Assembly: GCA_036703255.1 (NCBI GenBank)
Contig: DATNPL010000153.1
Span: 1-64,000 of the forward strand
Reading direction: 5' to 3'
Length of the DNA stretch: 64,000 bases
Source of the DNA: Drouetiella sp036703255
Lineage (GTDB): Bacteria; Cyanobacteriota; Cyanobacteriia; Elainellales; Elainellaceae
The notes beneath the pieces are model-generated. The model did not search any database. It saw only the letters and a program-made list of their open reading frames with translations, and was not told where the DNA came from. The position numbers and the translations under genes were made by a program. Of the stretch, positions 1 through 8,296 are shown piece by piece (within the stretch, counting starts at the first letter, position 1; the number at the start of each line of letters is the position of its first letter).

Positions 1-124
1 TCGATCTTTCGATATCGTGTCTCTATATTAAATAAACCCAAATAGTTTTTTGTACGTGCCGCGCGGCACTTCCAAAAAACTATTGGGGTTTATTTAATCT
101 AGAGACTCGATATCGAACGATCGA
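1..124. repeat. Large imperfect palindrome, about 60-bp arms, downstream of the molybdopterin oxidoreductase gene
   Basis: The first 60 bases and bases 65-124 are reverse complements with only six mismatches, meeting at a self-complementary GCGC centre. The arms contain TTAAATAAACCC and ATAGTTTTTTG and end in TCGATATCG-rich sequence. It lies just past the stop codon of the minus-strand gene beginning at 729, so the transcript could fold into a very long hairpin that terminates or protects it. The left arm begins at the window edge and may continue outside. The length is far beyond an ordinary Rho-independent terminator; a dispersed palindromic element is an alternative. Confidence 0.85.
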
Positions 125-132
125 GAATTGAA

Positions 133-729
133 CTATCGAGAGCTGTAACGCTCTTCTGCCCAAGGTTCGCCTCGCTTGTGGTAGCCATTGCGCTCCCAAA
201 AACCGAGATCGGGCTGCTCAAGAAACTCCAGACCATTCAGCCATTTTGCCCCCTTCCAGGCGTAAAGATGGGACACGATTAAGCGCATTGGCCCACCATG
301 ATCGACAGGTAAGGGTTCGCCAAACAAGGTGTGAGCAAAGAAATTTTCCTCGCGCAGAAAGTCCTCTAGGGCAATGTTTGTGGTGTAGCCACCATAAGCA
401 TGCTCCATAATGTGAACGGCTTTGGGGTCAACCTCAACATGTTTCATAAAGTCAGTCACCGTCACGCCCGTCCACTCTACGTCTAACTTTGACCAAGTGG
501 TGACGCAGTGAAAGTCTGCCGTGAAATTTTTCTGCGGCATGGCCATGAAGTCTGCCCATGTAAAAGTTTTGGGCTGTGCCAACCCCCAAACCTTTAACTC
601 CCAGGTTTCGGGTGCAACCGTAGGCGTTTCCCCATAGGTGAGAACGGGAAATCCTTGAGTTAGGTGTTGTCCTGGTGGCACACGATGTTGAAGCTCAGGG
701 TCTGGTTTATGAAAGAACTTGCCCAGCAT
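133..729 (-). CDS. Sulfite oxidase-like molybdopterin-dependent oxidoreductase
   Basis: A 198-aa protein made almost entirely of the Oxidored_molyb (sulfite oxidase catalytic core) fold. The probable molybdenum-ligating cysteine is Cys75 in the segment DFHCVTTWS, and the later stretch HGGPMRLIVSHLYAWKGAKW is typical of the family. There is no signal peptide and no C-terminal dimerisation domain, so it resembles the short YuiH-type cytoplasmic members rather than periplasmic MsrP or eukaryotic sulfite oxidase. Substrate is unknown; oxidation or reduction of a sulfur or nitrogen oxo-compound using molybdopterin is inferred from the family. It stands alone, with a long palindrome immediately downstream. 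Confidence 0.88.
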   Translation of the reverse strand: MLGKFFHKPDPELQHRVPPGQHLTQGFPVLTYGETPTVAPETWELKVWGLAQPKTFTWADFMAMPQKNFTADFHCVTTWSKLDVEWTGVTVTDFMKHVEVDPKAVHIMEHAYGGYTTNIALEDFLREENFFAHTLFGEPLPVDHGGPMRLIVSHLYAWKGAKWLNGLEFLEQPDLGFWERNGYHKRGEPWAEERYSSR

Positions 730-1006
730 AAGTTGATCTCGGTTAGGTGTAGAAGATAAACAGTCCTGTCAGAAGCATAAGTCTGCAAAGTGAACGCGTG
801 TGAGCTGGCAAAGCTGCGGTACGGCTTTACATATATTGATAACCATACTGAAATAATACTGGCGATATTCCACCTGGCAGCTTTTCAACCTGAGGCGATC
901 GTCCAATTTTCTTCACCTTCCCACCAGCTATAGCTGTCACTTGTAGGACATTTTTGTAAGCGTATGGAGCGCAACAAAAATGCTTTGCAATACTTCAACA
1001 CTTAAA
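730..1006. other. Non-coding gap between the oxidoreductase start and the rpmF terminator
   Basis: No convincing open reading frame or RNA gene was recognised. The part next to position 729 should hold the promoter of the minus-strand oxidoreductase gene, but no clear consensus -10/-35 pair stands out. Confidence 0.5.
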
Positions 1007-1032
1007 GCGCAGAGAAAACCTTTTCTCTGCGC
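1007..1032 (-). terminator. Rho-independent-type hairpin after rpmF
   Basis: A perfect 12-bp inverted repeat (GCGCAGAGAAAA / TTTTCTCTGCGC) separated by two bases lies 68 bases past the rpmF stop codon. On the minus strand it is followed by TTTAAG, a weak U-tract. Confidence 0.7.
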
Positions 1033-1099
1033 CTTTGACAAAGCTTGTCACAAGATACTTAAATGTTGAGCGGGTTCAGCCTACAGCGCTAGGAAACCT

Positions 1100-1273
1100 T
1101 TACTCTTCTTCTTCTACCTCAGGTTGAGGGTAAACAAAGCCAGTTGAACGATTTGTGAGGACAGATTTGCCAAGGGAGAGCGCCTTTTGAGCTGCAACAG
1201 CCGCCTTGTGCTTCCAGGTTGCCTTGCGCTTGTCCCGCTTGGAGCTAGAGGTTTTCTTCTTAGGAGTAGCCAT
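1100..1273 (-). CDS. rpmF: 50S ribosomal protein L32
   Basis: A 57-residue ORF beginning MATPKKKTSSSKRDKRKATW, with the later segment AAQKALSLGKSVLTNRSTGF and an acidic tail of glutamates. This is the cyanobacterial and plastid form of ribosomal protein L32, a small basic protein of the large subunit located near the peptidyl-transferase centre. The bacterial C-terminal zinc motif is absent, as is usual in the cyanobacterial lineage. The gene stands alone on the minus strand, between the caspase-like gene upstream and a hairpin terminator downstream. Length and sequence match the family closely. Confidence 0.95.
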   Translation of the reverse strand: MATPKKKTSSSKRDKRKATWKHKAAVAAQKALSLGKSVLTNRSTGFVYPQPEVEEEE

Positions 1274-1367
1274 GACTGAAAGTACCGAAATTTTTCACAG
1301 TCTTACTATGTTAACGGCTGACCTGAAGAATAGGGAATGCTTTTCTAGAATTGATAGATTTCTCATG

Positions 1368-3227
1368 CTAATAGAGTTGCGTGCTCCATTGAGCAATAGC
1401 CTCTTGAGCGGCCTCATAGCTAGGGGTGTTTTCAGGAATCAGCTGTGCTGCTTTGATCGCTAAATCATAATTTCCCTCGGTAGCGCGTTCGTTGGCCAAA
1501 TCTAAAATCAGCTGACTCCATTGGGCGATCGCCTGTTTGGCTTGAGCATAGATCTGCGGATTATCGTTAGGAACGAGTTGGGCTGAGGCAATGGCAGCGC
1601 CATAGTTGCTGGCTGCTAAGGGGGTCGAGCTACCGTTTCGGCGATCGGCTCTTCCTTGCGCCATGTCTAGCATGACGAGGCTCCAGCGATCGATATCCAT
1701 ATGCGCCTCTTCAAACAGCGGTTGACCCAGCTTAATTTGACGGGCTTTGGCGATCGCGTCGGCAAAATCAGAGGCTTGGTTTTCGGCAGATGCCTCTCTA
1801 GAACGGCTCAGAATGGTTCGGGCTTCGCTCAAAATGCCGCGATTTGCTTGTTTTAAGAGATCTAAATAGGCGGCATCTTGCGCTTCTGGCGGCATGGCTT
1901 CAAGCTGCTGTCTGGCATCTTCGTACTGTCCAGATTCAAGGGCTATTTGCACCGATCTCAAGGGAGAGGCGGAATCGATCGCGGTGCTGGGCTGGCCTGA
2001 GCCAGGAGACACCTCTAGCGCAGCATCTGGATTAACCGGAGTATCTGTGAGCTGCTGCCAGTTGCGCAGCACAACCGATAGCAGCAGCAGAGCTGCGATC
2101 GCCCCGCCCCAGGTCATCAGCCGTCGCCAGAATCTAGCATCAATGGCTGGATCGATCACACGTTCAGAGTCTGAGAGGTTGGCTGCTGGAGCGATCGGCT
2201 CTTGAGCCAGTTCACGGCTTGTATGGGCAGGCGGGGCTATCTCGCGGTTGAGCTGTGGCATCAGAATCGTGGCGGGCAAGGGCACGCCCGGATCTCCGGG
2301 AAAAGGAGCCGCCAGCGATCGCTCTAGCAGTGCCGCGTCTGAAGCAGCCGTATAGGAATCAGAGGCATGGGCTACCGGACTTAAAGGGGTTGCCGAATTT
2401 ATAGGTGCGGCAAAGCCCGAGGAAACGGTTTGAGTCGCTGCACCAATTAAACGATTCTCTAGGGAATCACGTCCTAACGTGGTGGCCGCCGCCTCAGGCA
2501 CGAGGAGCTGATGTTTTCTCTCAGCCGGAATTACCGCAAAGGGATCTTGCCGGGGTCGCCAGTGGTGTTCGCTCAGTTCAGGTAGGCGACCGCCCAAATG
2601 CTGCACTAAAGATTCCAGCGACAGACAGCCCCGATAGCGCATTCCTTCAATCACGGCAGCCGTAAACAGCCCCTGCCGCAGGGCTAAGGTTTCGTGGGAA
2701 AACTGATCTGGCTGAGCGGACAAAATAGCTGCTAACCCCTGGCTTTTTGCCAACGCTACGGTCTGGTCGCCCACCCCTTCTCCAGCCAAAACGCTCTGAC
2801 TCCGGTTTACATCCAGCGTTAACAAAATATTAGGGGTGGGGGCAGCGGCAAACGTGTCTAACAAAACTTCGACAGGAATGCCTGTCTCCGCGATCGCGTC
2901 CGGTTTGCCTTCGGCAGGCATGAGGTAGTCTTTGCCCTCAAATCGAACGCCGTAGCCGCTAAAAAAGCACCAGAGAAAATCTCCTGGCTGAAGCCGCTTT
3001 TGGCAGAGCTGAGCAATATAAGCTTGAATAATGTCGCGGCTGGGATAGGTGGCCGTTTGCTCAATGGCAGGAGAGCTGTCTGTGAGCAGCAGGCAATGTT
3101 TGGGAGAAAATCCTGCTTCTCTGACCAAAAAATCTCGAAAGCTTTGGGCATCACGCTCGGCATAGCTCAAAGGCTGGAAGTGGCGATATTGATTGATACC
3201 GATGGCGATCGCCCAATGGTTTGTCAT
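1368..3227 (-). CDS. Caspase-fold (peptidase C14) protein lacking the catalytic dyad, with a membrane segment and repeat domain
   Basis: A 619-aa protein. Residues 1-240 form a p20-like caspase/orthocaspase domain (opening HWAIAIGINQY). The expected catalytic His motif SGHG is SGYG (Tyr92), and the Cys motif DACRS is DVNRS (Asn141), so both dyad residues are replaced and proteolysis is unlikely. Loss or substitution of the dyad is known among cyanobacterial caspase homologues. A Pro/Ala-rich linker leads to one transmembrane helix at about 371-388, followed by a C-terminal region with repeated motifs of the type AIAQWSQLILDLA spaced about 45-50 residues apart, resembling helical TPR-like repeats. 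A role as a membrane-anchored scaffold or regulator is inference; no substrate is evident. Confidence 0.9.
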   Translation of the reverse strand: MTNHWAIAIGINQYRHFQPLSYAERDAQSFRDFLVREAGFSPKHCLLLTDSSPAIEQTATYPSRDIIQAYIAQLCQKRLQPGDFLWCFFSGYGVRFEGKDYLMPAEGKPDAIAETGIPVEVLLDTFAAAPTPNILLTLDVNRSQSVLAGEGVGDQTVALAKSQGLAAILSAQPDQFSHETLALRQGLFTAAVIEGMRYRGCLSLESLVQHLGGRLPELSEHHWRPRQDPFAVIPAERKHQLLVPEAAATTLGRDSLENRLIGAATQTVSSGFAAPINSATPLSPVAHASDSYTAASDAALLERSLAAPFPGDPGVPLPATILMPQLNREIAPPAHTSRELAQEPIAPAANLSDSERVIDPAIDARFWRRLMTWGGAIAALLLLSVVLRNWQQLTDTPVNPDAALEVSPGSGQPSTAIDSASPLRSVQIALESGQYEDARQQLEAMPPEAQDAAYLDLLKQANRGILSEARTILSRSREASAENQASDFADAIAKARQIKLGQPLFEEAHMDIDRWSLVMLDMAQGRADRRNGSSTPLAASNYGAAIASAQLVPNDNPQIYAQAKQAIAQWSQLILDLANERATEGNYDLAIKAAQLIPENTPSYEAAQEAIAQWSTQLY

Positions 3228-3617
3228 GTTCAGTCAGCCTTGTTTTCAGTGAGATTCGCGCCGATCTTGAAGCGCCAGAACGTTACGAAATCCAGTATTA
3301 TGACGAACTATTATATTGAACCCTACGCAAAATGAACGGGGGCACGCTGGAAGTTGACACTATCTTTCACGAGATCTTTCACACTTTCACAAGATCCTTT
3401 ACAACCTGTAAGCCCCTCAGCAATACCCCTGCCGCGAATCACAGTTTGACGCATATTTGGCTTAAGTTTGACTCATTGGCTCAGGCTGTTACTGCGTCAG
3501 CACTCAAACACTGCGCCAGCAGTCAAAATTGAAGTGCCCGATCAGGCACGGCTCCCTTGAAGAAGGTACGATACGATAAAGTCAATGCCCTGTCTTAAGC
3601 ATTAACGGAGTCTCGGG
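3228..3617. other. Intergenic region between the divergent caspase-like gene and vipp1
   Basis: No gene was recognised. It contains overlapping direct repeats (see the repeat at 3491-3528). An earlier pair based on AGTTTGAC..CAT..TTGGCT occurs around 3443-3482. TACGATA near 3568 could be a -10 element for vipp1. Promoters of both divergent genes must lie here. Confidence 0.5.
3491..3528. repeat. Tandem 19-bp direct repeat upstream of vipp1
   Basis: Two adjacent 19-bp units (first ACTGCGTCAGCACTCAAAC, second ACTGCGCCAGCAGTCAAAA) match at 16 of 19 positions. They end about 90 bp before the vipp1 start and about 40 bp before a possible -10 element, a position compatible with a transcription-factor site. 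No regulator can be named. Confidence 0.6.
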
Positions 3618-4373
3618 ATGGGATTATTTGACCGAATTGGACGGGTCGTTCGCGCCAATCTCAACAGTCTAGTTAGCCAGTCAGAAGATCCAGAGAAGAT
3701 TCTGGAGCAGGCAGTGCTGGATATGCAAAATGATCTGATCCAGGTTCGACAAGCCGTAGCTCAGGCGATCGCCACCCAAAAGCGTACCGAGCGACAAGCC
3801 TCCCAATCTCAAGCGACTGCCGAAGAATGGTACAGACGGGCGCAGCTGGCTCTGCAAAAGGGCGACGAAAGTATTGCCCGCGAAGCCCTGACTCGCCGCC
3901 AGTCCTATCAGGATACGGCCACCGCTCTCAAGTCGCAGATTGAGCAGCAGAGCGTTGTTGTGGGCAAGTTAAAGCAAAATATGGTGGCGCTGGAGGGCAA
4001 GCTCTCGGAAGCCAGAACCAAGAAAGACATGTATATCGCCCGTGCCCGCTCTGCAAAAGCTTCGCAGCAGCTCAATGAAATGCTCGATCGCGTCGGCACC
4101 AACAACGCTATGGCCGCCTTCGAGCGCATGGAAGAGCGGGTTTTGCAGCTTGAGGCTCAGTCTGAGGCGATTGCCGAACTGAGTACGGGCGACTCGATTG
4201 AGAAGCAGTTTAAAGCCCTAGAAAGCGGTGGCAATGTCGATGACGAGCTGGCAGCGCTCAAGGCCAAGCTGACGGCTGGAGATGCCCCTAGCCTGCCTCC
4301 GGTAACGCCAGCAAAACGAGCTGCGATCGACGATGAGCTAGAACAACTGCGCGCCAAACTAGAGGAGAACTAG
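3618..4373 (+). CDS. vipp1: Vipp1/IM30, PspA-family membrane-remodelling protein
   Basis: A 251-aa PspA/IM30 protein starting MGLFDRIGRVVRANLNSLVS, the amphipathic first helix that binds membranes. It continues as a long coiled coil rich in Gln, Ala and Glu to about residue 215. The extra C-terminal tail after a Pro-containing linker (about 218-251, containing DDELEQLRAKLEEN) distinguishes Vipp1 from the shorter bacterial PspA. Vipp1 forms ring and rod assemblies that reshape and protect thylakoid and plasma membranes and is needed for thylakoid maintenance. The gene is followed after six bases by the HAD gene, suggesting co-transcription. Confidence 0.95.
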   Translation: MGLFDRIGRVVRANLNSLVSQSEDPEKILEQAVLDMQNDLIQVRQAVAQAIATQKRTERQASQSQATAEEWYRRAQLALQKGDESIAREALTRRQSYQDTATALKSQIEQQSVVVGKLKQNMVALEGKLSEARTKKDMYIARARSAKASQQLNEMLDRVGTNNAMAAFERMEERVLQLEAQSEAIAELSTGDSIEKQFKALESGGNVDDELAALKAKLTAGDAPSLPPVTPAKRAAIDDELEQLRAKLEEN

Positions 4374-4379
4374 TGCTGA

Positions 4380-5051
4380 GTGAGTCTAATTATCAACGTT
4401 GAGCAGCATCGCCCGCAAGCCATCTTTTTAGATGCCGTGGGCACATTGTTTGGGGTTAAAGGCAGCGTTGGCGCGGTCTACCAAGAGGTGGCTCAACAAT
4501 TTGGCGTTGAGGTGGACGCTGCTTTGCTCGACAAAGCCTTTTACCAGAGCTTTAAAACGGCTGAGACACCTATGGCCTTTCCGGGGGTTAATCCTGCTGA
4601 CATTCCCCAGAAGGAATATGACTGGTGGGAGCATCTGGCACATCGCACTTTTCAAGCGGCGGCCGTGCGCGATCGCTTCTCCAATTTCTCAGCTTTTTTT
4701 GCGGCACTCTACGCCCATTTTGCGACGGCTCAGCCCTGGGTGGTTTATCCTGATGTTCTTCCTGCGTTGAAATATTGGCAGAACCAAGGCATACCGCTAG
4801 GCGTATTGTCCAATTTTGATACCCGCCTCTATCCGGTACTGTCTGCCTTAGAACTCGCTGATTTCTTTGCTTCTGTCACCCTTTCTACCGAAGTTGGAGC
4901 GGCTAAGCCCCATCCTGAGATCTTTAAGGCTGCTTTAGCCAAACAGGGCTGTGTGCCAGAGCGAGTCTGGCACATCGGCGATAGCTTGAAAGAAGACTAC
5001 GAAGGCGCAAAAGCCGTCGGTATTCAGGCCATTTGGCTAAAACGAGATTAG
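4380..5051 (+). CDS. HAD-superfamily (subfamily IA) hydrolase-like protein
   Basis: A 223-aa HAD-fold protein with a GTG start six bases after vipp1. Motif I is FLDAVGTLFG: the nucleophilic Asp is present, but the usual second Asp (DxD) is Val. Motif II is SNFDTR, the motif III lysine is in GAAKPHPEIF, and motif IV is HIGDSLKEDYEGAK. A helical cap domain occupies about residues 30-110. It resembles the REG-2/HDHD3-like branch. Missing the second motif I Asp normally weakens phosphatase activity, so the substrate, and even catalysis, are uncertain. Close spacing to vipp1 suggests co-expression, but no functional link is known. Confidence 0.82.
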   Translation: MSLIINVEQHRPQAIFLDAVGTLFGVKGSVGAVYQEVAQQFGVEVDAALLDKAFYQSFKTAETPMAFPGVNPADIPQKEYDWWEHLAHRTFQAAAVRDRFSNFSAFFAALYAHFATAQPWVVYPDVLPALKYWQNQGIPLGVLSNFDTRLYPVLSALELADFFASVTLSTEVGAAKPHPEIFKAALAKQGCVPERVWHIGDSLKEDYEGAKAVGIQAIWLKRD

Positions 5052-5089
5052 CCAGCCCTGCGCTCAGCCCTTCACTCCTGCACCCTATC

Positions 5090-6286
5090 ATGCGATCGAT
5101 CGCCGAAATTAATGACAAAATTCTGCGCCAGCAGGCAGTGGTTTGGACGGTTGAAGAGCTAAAGGCCAAAGTGCAGGAGATTGGCGTCATCCAAGCGGCC
5201 AAGCAGGTGGATGTGATTACCACAGGCACCTTTGAACCGATGGAGTCTTCAGGAGCCATCCTCAATATTGGACATACCGATCCGCCGATCAAAATTCGCC
5301 AGTGCTGGCTCGATGGCGTTCCGGCCTACTCTGGTTTTGGAGCCGTTGACCTCTACCTGGGGGCAACGCAAATGGTAGATTATGCAGGCGTGGGCGACAG
5401 CGAGGGGCAAGACCTGCGCGATCGCGGTGGTGGCCATGTGATTGCCGATTTAATTGCCGGAAAATCGGTTCATTTACGGGCGATCGGGCAAGTTACCGAC
5501 TGCTATTCTCGAGCCTCGTTTGAAACGACGATTAGCTGCGATACTATTAACCAGTTTTATCTGTTTAATCCCCGCAATCTCTACCAAAATTTCATTGTCG
5601 GGGTGAATGGGGGCGATCGACCTCTCTTTACGTATCTAGGGCCACTTCAGCCGCAGCTTGGCAATGCTGTCTATTCCAATCCGGGTGCCATTTCACCCTT
5701 GATGAACGATCCGGATCTTCAGCTTGTTGGCATTGGAACGCGTATCTTTCTGGGGGGCGGCATCGGCTATGTCGCCTGGGAAGGCACCCAGCATTTTCCC
5801 CTGCAAAAGCGCTTGCCCAACCACACGCCCATTGGCCCAGCAGCTACCCTAGCCCTGATTGGTGATGCTAAGCAGATGCAATCTCGCTGGGTGCGGGGCT
5901 GCTACTTCAAAAACTATGGGTCTTCTTTGATGCTGGGGGTGGGTGTACCGTTTCCCGTTTTGCAAGAGGAGGTGGTGGCGCATTGTGCTGTGCAGGATCA
6001 GGATCTAGTGGCTCCTGTCATGGATTTCTCAATTCCGCGTCGGGTGCGCCCTACGTTTGGCCTGGTGACTTATGCTCAACTCAAGTCTGGCAAGATTGCG
6101 ATCGACGGCAAGGCGGTGCGGGTGGCTCCATTGGCCAGTATCTATCTATCGCGGCAGGTGGCTCAAGAGCTAAAACAGTGGATTGAAGCCGGACAATTTA
6201 CCCTAACGGAACCTGTGGCGGCCATTCCGATGGATCGATCGTTTGTGGCACAAGATCGGCGGGGCACCCAGATTAATTTAGAGTGA
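5090..6286 (+). CDS. Homocysteine biosynthesis (HcyBio/DUF39) family protein
   Basis: A 398-aa DUF39/HcyBio protein (Pfam HcyBio). In methanogens related proteins convert aspartate semialdehyde to homocysteine with sulfide. Those archaeal systems also use a ferredoxin/NIL partner not seen here, so activity in this organism is inference. The ATG giving MRSIAEINDKI is preferred; an upstream in-frame ATG at 5033 overlaps the HAD gene and would add 19 non-conserved residues. Conserved-looking segments include GAILNIGHTDPPIKIRQ, GGGIGYVAWEGTQHFP and the single cysteine in WVRGCYFKNYG. It lies downstream of vipp1 and the HAD gene in the same direction. Confidence 0.85.
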   Translation: MRSIAEINDKILRQQAVVWTVEELKAKVQEIGVIQAAKQVDVITTGTFEPMESSGAILNIGHTDPPIKIRQCWLDGVPAYSGFGAVDLYLGATQMVDYAGVGDSEGQDLRDRGGGHVIADLIAGKSVHLRAIGQVTDCYSRASFETTISCDTINQFYLFNPRNLYQNFIVGVNGGDRPLFTYLGPLQPQLGNAVYSNPGAISPLMNDPDLQLVGIGTRIFLGGGIGYVAWEGTQHFPLQKRLPNHTPIGPAATLALIGDAKQMQSRWVRGCYFKNYGSSLMLGVGVPFPVLQEEVVAHCAVQDQDLVAPVMDFSIPRRVRPTFGLVTYAQLKSGKIAIDGKAVRVAPLASIYLSRQVAQELKQWIEAGQFTLTEPVAAIPMDRSFVAQDRRGTQINLE

Positions 6287-6477
6287 TCTATGGGACTCTC
6301 AAGCTTCACATTTTCAAACCTGCTCCCCTTTCAGATAATATGAAGGGATGCCCAAATAGCGATCGGGTTTTCAGTCAAGTTCCGGCGTGACAAAGCTGAG
6401 ACTGTCCGTAAGCCAAAGCCGCTATGGGGTGAAATGGTCTTTAATAGCTACTGCGTCCAGGAAGGAAAGAATTCAGT

Positions 6478-6723
6478 ATGAGCCAGGAAGAAATTTTTCA
6501 GCGGGTTAAAAAAATCGTGACGGATCAACTCAGTGTTGACCCAGGTGAAGTAACACCCGAAGCCAGTTTTGCGAACGATCTCGGCGCTGATTCTCTCGAC
6601 ACCGTTGAGCTGGTTATGGCTCTAGAAGAAGAGTTTGATATCGAAATTCCGGATGAAGCGGCTGAGGGCATTGCGACGGTGCAAGCCGCAGTCAACTACA
6701 TTCAAGAAAAAGCTGCCGCCTAG
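6478..6723 (+). CDS. acpP: Acyl carrier protein
   Basis: An 81-aa acidic protein. Ser39 in GADSLDTVELVMALEEEF is the site of 4'-phosphopantetheine attachment, by which the growing acyl chain is carried during type II fatty acid synthesis in the cytosol. The flanking helix pattern and length are standard for AcpP. A GGAAGGAA Shine-Dalgarno stretch precedes the ATG. It is the first gene of the acpP-fabF-tkt cluster; a long stem-loop separates it from fabF. Confidence 0.97.
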   Translation: MSQEEIFQRVKKIVTDQLSVDPGEVTPEASFANDLGADSLDTVELVMALEEEFDIEIPDEAAEGIATVQAAVNYIQEKAAA

Positions 6724-6754
6724 TCTCCTCTTTAGCGCTGTGAGGCGTAGCCAA

Positions 6755-6809
6755 GACTCAAATACACCAGATTAAAACGTCCTAGACCTAAGTCTGGCGA
6801 ATTTGAGTC
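6755..6809. terminator. Long stem-loop between acpP and fabF
   Basis: GACTCAAAT pairs with ATTTGAGTC across 37 bases, and an inner ACCAGA/TCTGG pair can extend the fold. It lies 31 bases after the acpP stop, with no following T-run. It may act as a partial terminator or RNA-processing signal that sets higher acpP than fabF output; that role is inference. Confidence 0.55.
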
Positions 6810-6972
6810 GCAGGGGTGAAAGCCTTTTTGTAGACTTGCATGGTTAGCCTGCCAACTATAAAGCCGATGCCACACCACGAGTGCCACGGTCAGACTTAAT
6901 ATCCTTAGCGCCTGAACGATCGGGCGCTAGTATTGTGAATTTTGGGTGTTTATCCCCATTGAAGCTGCTGTC

Positions 6973-8226
6973 ATGAGAAGTTTTGAATTGAAGCGGGTTG
7001 TGGTTACGGGTTTGGGCGCAATTACGCCGATCGGTAACACCCTGGCAGAATACTGGGAAGGATTGGTGAGCGGACGCAACGGAATTGCGCCGATTACGCT
7101 GTTTGATGCTTCTCAGCATGACTGCCGGATGGCAGGAGAGGTGAAAGGGTTTGATCCTCACGACTATCTCGATCGCAAAGAGGCAAAGCGAATGGATCGC
7201 TTTTCTCAGTTTGGCGTTTGTGCTAGCAAGCAGGCATTGGCAGATGCAAAATTTGTCATTAATGATCTGAATGCTGAGCAAGTGGGCGTGATTTTGGGCA
7301 CGGGCATCGGCGGATTGAAGGTGATGGAAGAGCAGCAAACGATTTACCTCGATCGGGGGCCAAATCGCTGTAGTCCTTTCATGGTGCCAATGATGATTGC
7401 TAACATGGCGGCAGGTCTGACGGCAATTCAGACGGGTGCGAAAGGCCCTAATGTCTGTACGGTAACGGCCTGTGCGGCGGGTTCTAATGCGATCGGCGAT
7501 GCTTTTAGACTGGTGCAGCGTGGCTACGCCCAGGCGATGATTTGCGGGGGAACTGAAGCAGCCGTTACGCCGTTGTCGTTTGCTGGCTTTACCTCCTGTC
7601 GCGCCATGTCTACGCGCAACGATGATCCGCTGCATGCGTCTCGCCCCTTTGATCGCGATCGCGATGGTTTTGTCATGGGCGAAGGAGCTGGGGTTCTGAT
7701 TCTGGAAGAGTTAGAGCATGCCCTCAGCCGAGGCGCTAAAATCTACGCTGAAATGGTGGGCTACGGCATGACCTGTGATGCCTACCACATGACCAACATT
7801 GCCCCTCAGGGTGAGGGCGCAGCCCGAGCAATGTCGCTGTGCTTGAAAGATGCTGACCTGACACCGGATCAGGTGAGCTACATCAATGCTCACGGCACCA
7901 GTACGCCTGTCAACGATCCCAATGAAACGGCTGCAATTAAAACCGTTTTGGGCGAACATGCACGTCGGGTTGCCATTAGCTCTACGAAGTCCATGACAGG
8001 ACATCTGTTAGGCGGGTCTGGTGGCATTGAAGGAGTTGCAGCGGTGATGGCAGTTGCGAATGACCAGTTGCCCCCTACCATTAATCTGCAAAACCCAGAT
8101 CCGGCCTGTGATCTAGACTATGTGCCGAATCAAAGCCGCTCGCATCCTGTAGAAGTGGTGCTATCCAATTCTTTTGGCTTTGGTGGACACAACGTGACGC
8201 TGGCTTTTAGAAAATACAGACCTTAA
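6973..8226 (+). CDS. fabF: Beta-ketoacyl-ACP synthase II
   Basis: A 417-aa condensing enzyme that extends acyl-ACP with malonyl-ACP, releasing CO2, in fatty acid synthesis. The catalytic triad is visible: Cys167 in TACAAGSNAIG, a His in NAHGTSTPVNDP and a second His in STKSMTGHLLGG. The C-terminal NSFGFGGHN glycine-rich motif is present. The ATG giving MRSFELKRVVVTG is chosen because homologues begin near KRVVVTG; an in-frame GTG 27 bases upstream is possible. It follows acpP and precedes transketolase, a conserved cyanobacterial order. Confidence 0.96.
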   Translation: MRSFELKRVVVTGLGAITPIGNTLAEYWEGLVSGRNGIAPITLFDASQHDCRMAGEVKGFDPHDYLDRKEAKRMDRFSQFGVCASKQALADAKFVINDLNAEQVGVILGTGIGGLKVMEEQQTIYLDRGPNRCSPFMVPMMIANMAAGLTAIQTGAKGPNVCTVTACAAGSNAIGDAFRLVQRGYAQAMICGGTEAAVTPLSFAGFTSCRAMSTRNDDPLHASRPFDRDRDGFVMGEGAGVLILEELEHALSRGAKIYAEMVGYGMTCDAYHMTNIAPQGEGAARAMSLCLKDADLTPDQVSYINAHGTSTPVNDPNETAAIKTVLGEHARRVAISSTKSMTGHLLGGSGGIEGVAAVMAVANDQLPPTINLQNPDPACDLDYVPNQSRSHPVEVVLSNSFGFGGHNVTLAFRKYRP

Positions 8227-8296
8227 ACAAAGCAGGCCCCTATCTGATGGGCTATCGCTTTTGCTAAGCGTCACCTCTACGCTGTACGCTTTATAG

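Noticed and set aside
6856..7635. Long minus-strand open frame of 259 codons antisense to fabF
   Set aside because: It is fully covered by the highly conserved fabF frame, and its composition (many Arg, His, Cys) is a mirror of that gene.
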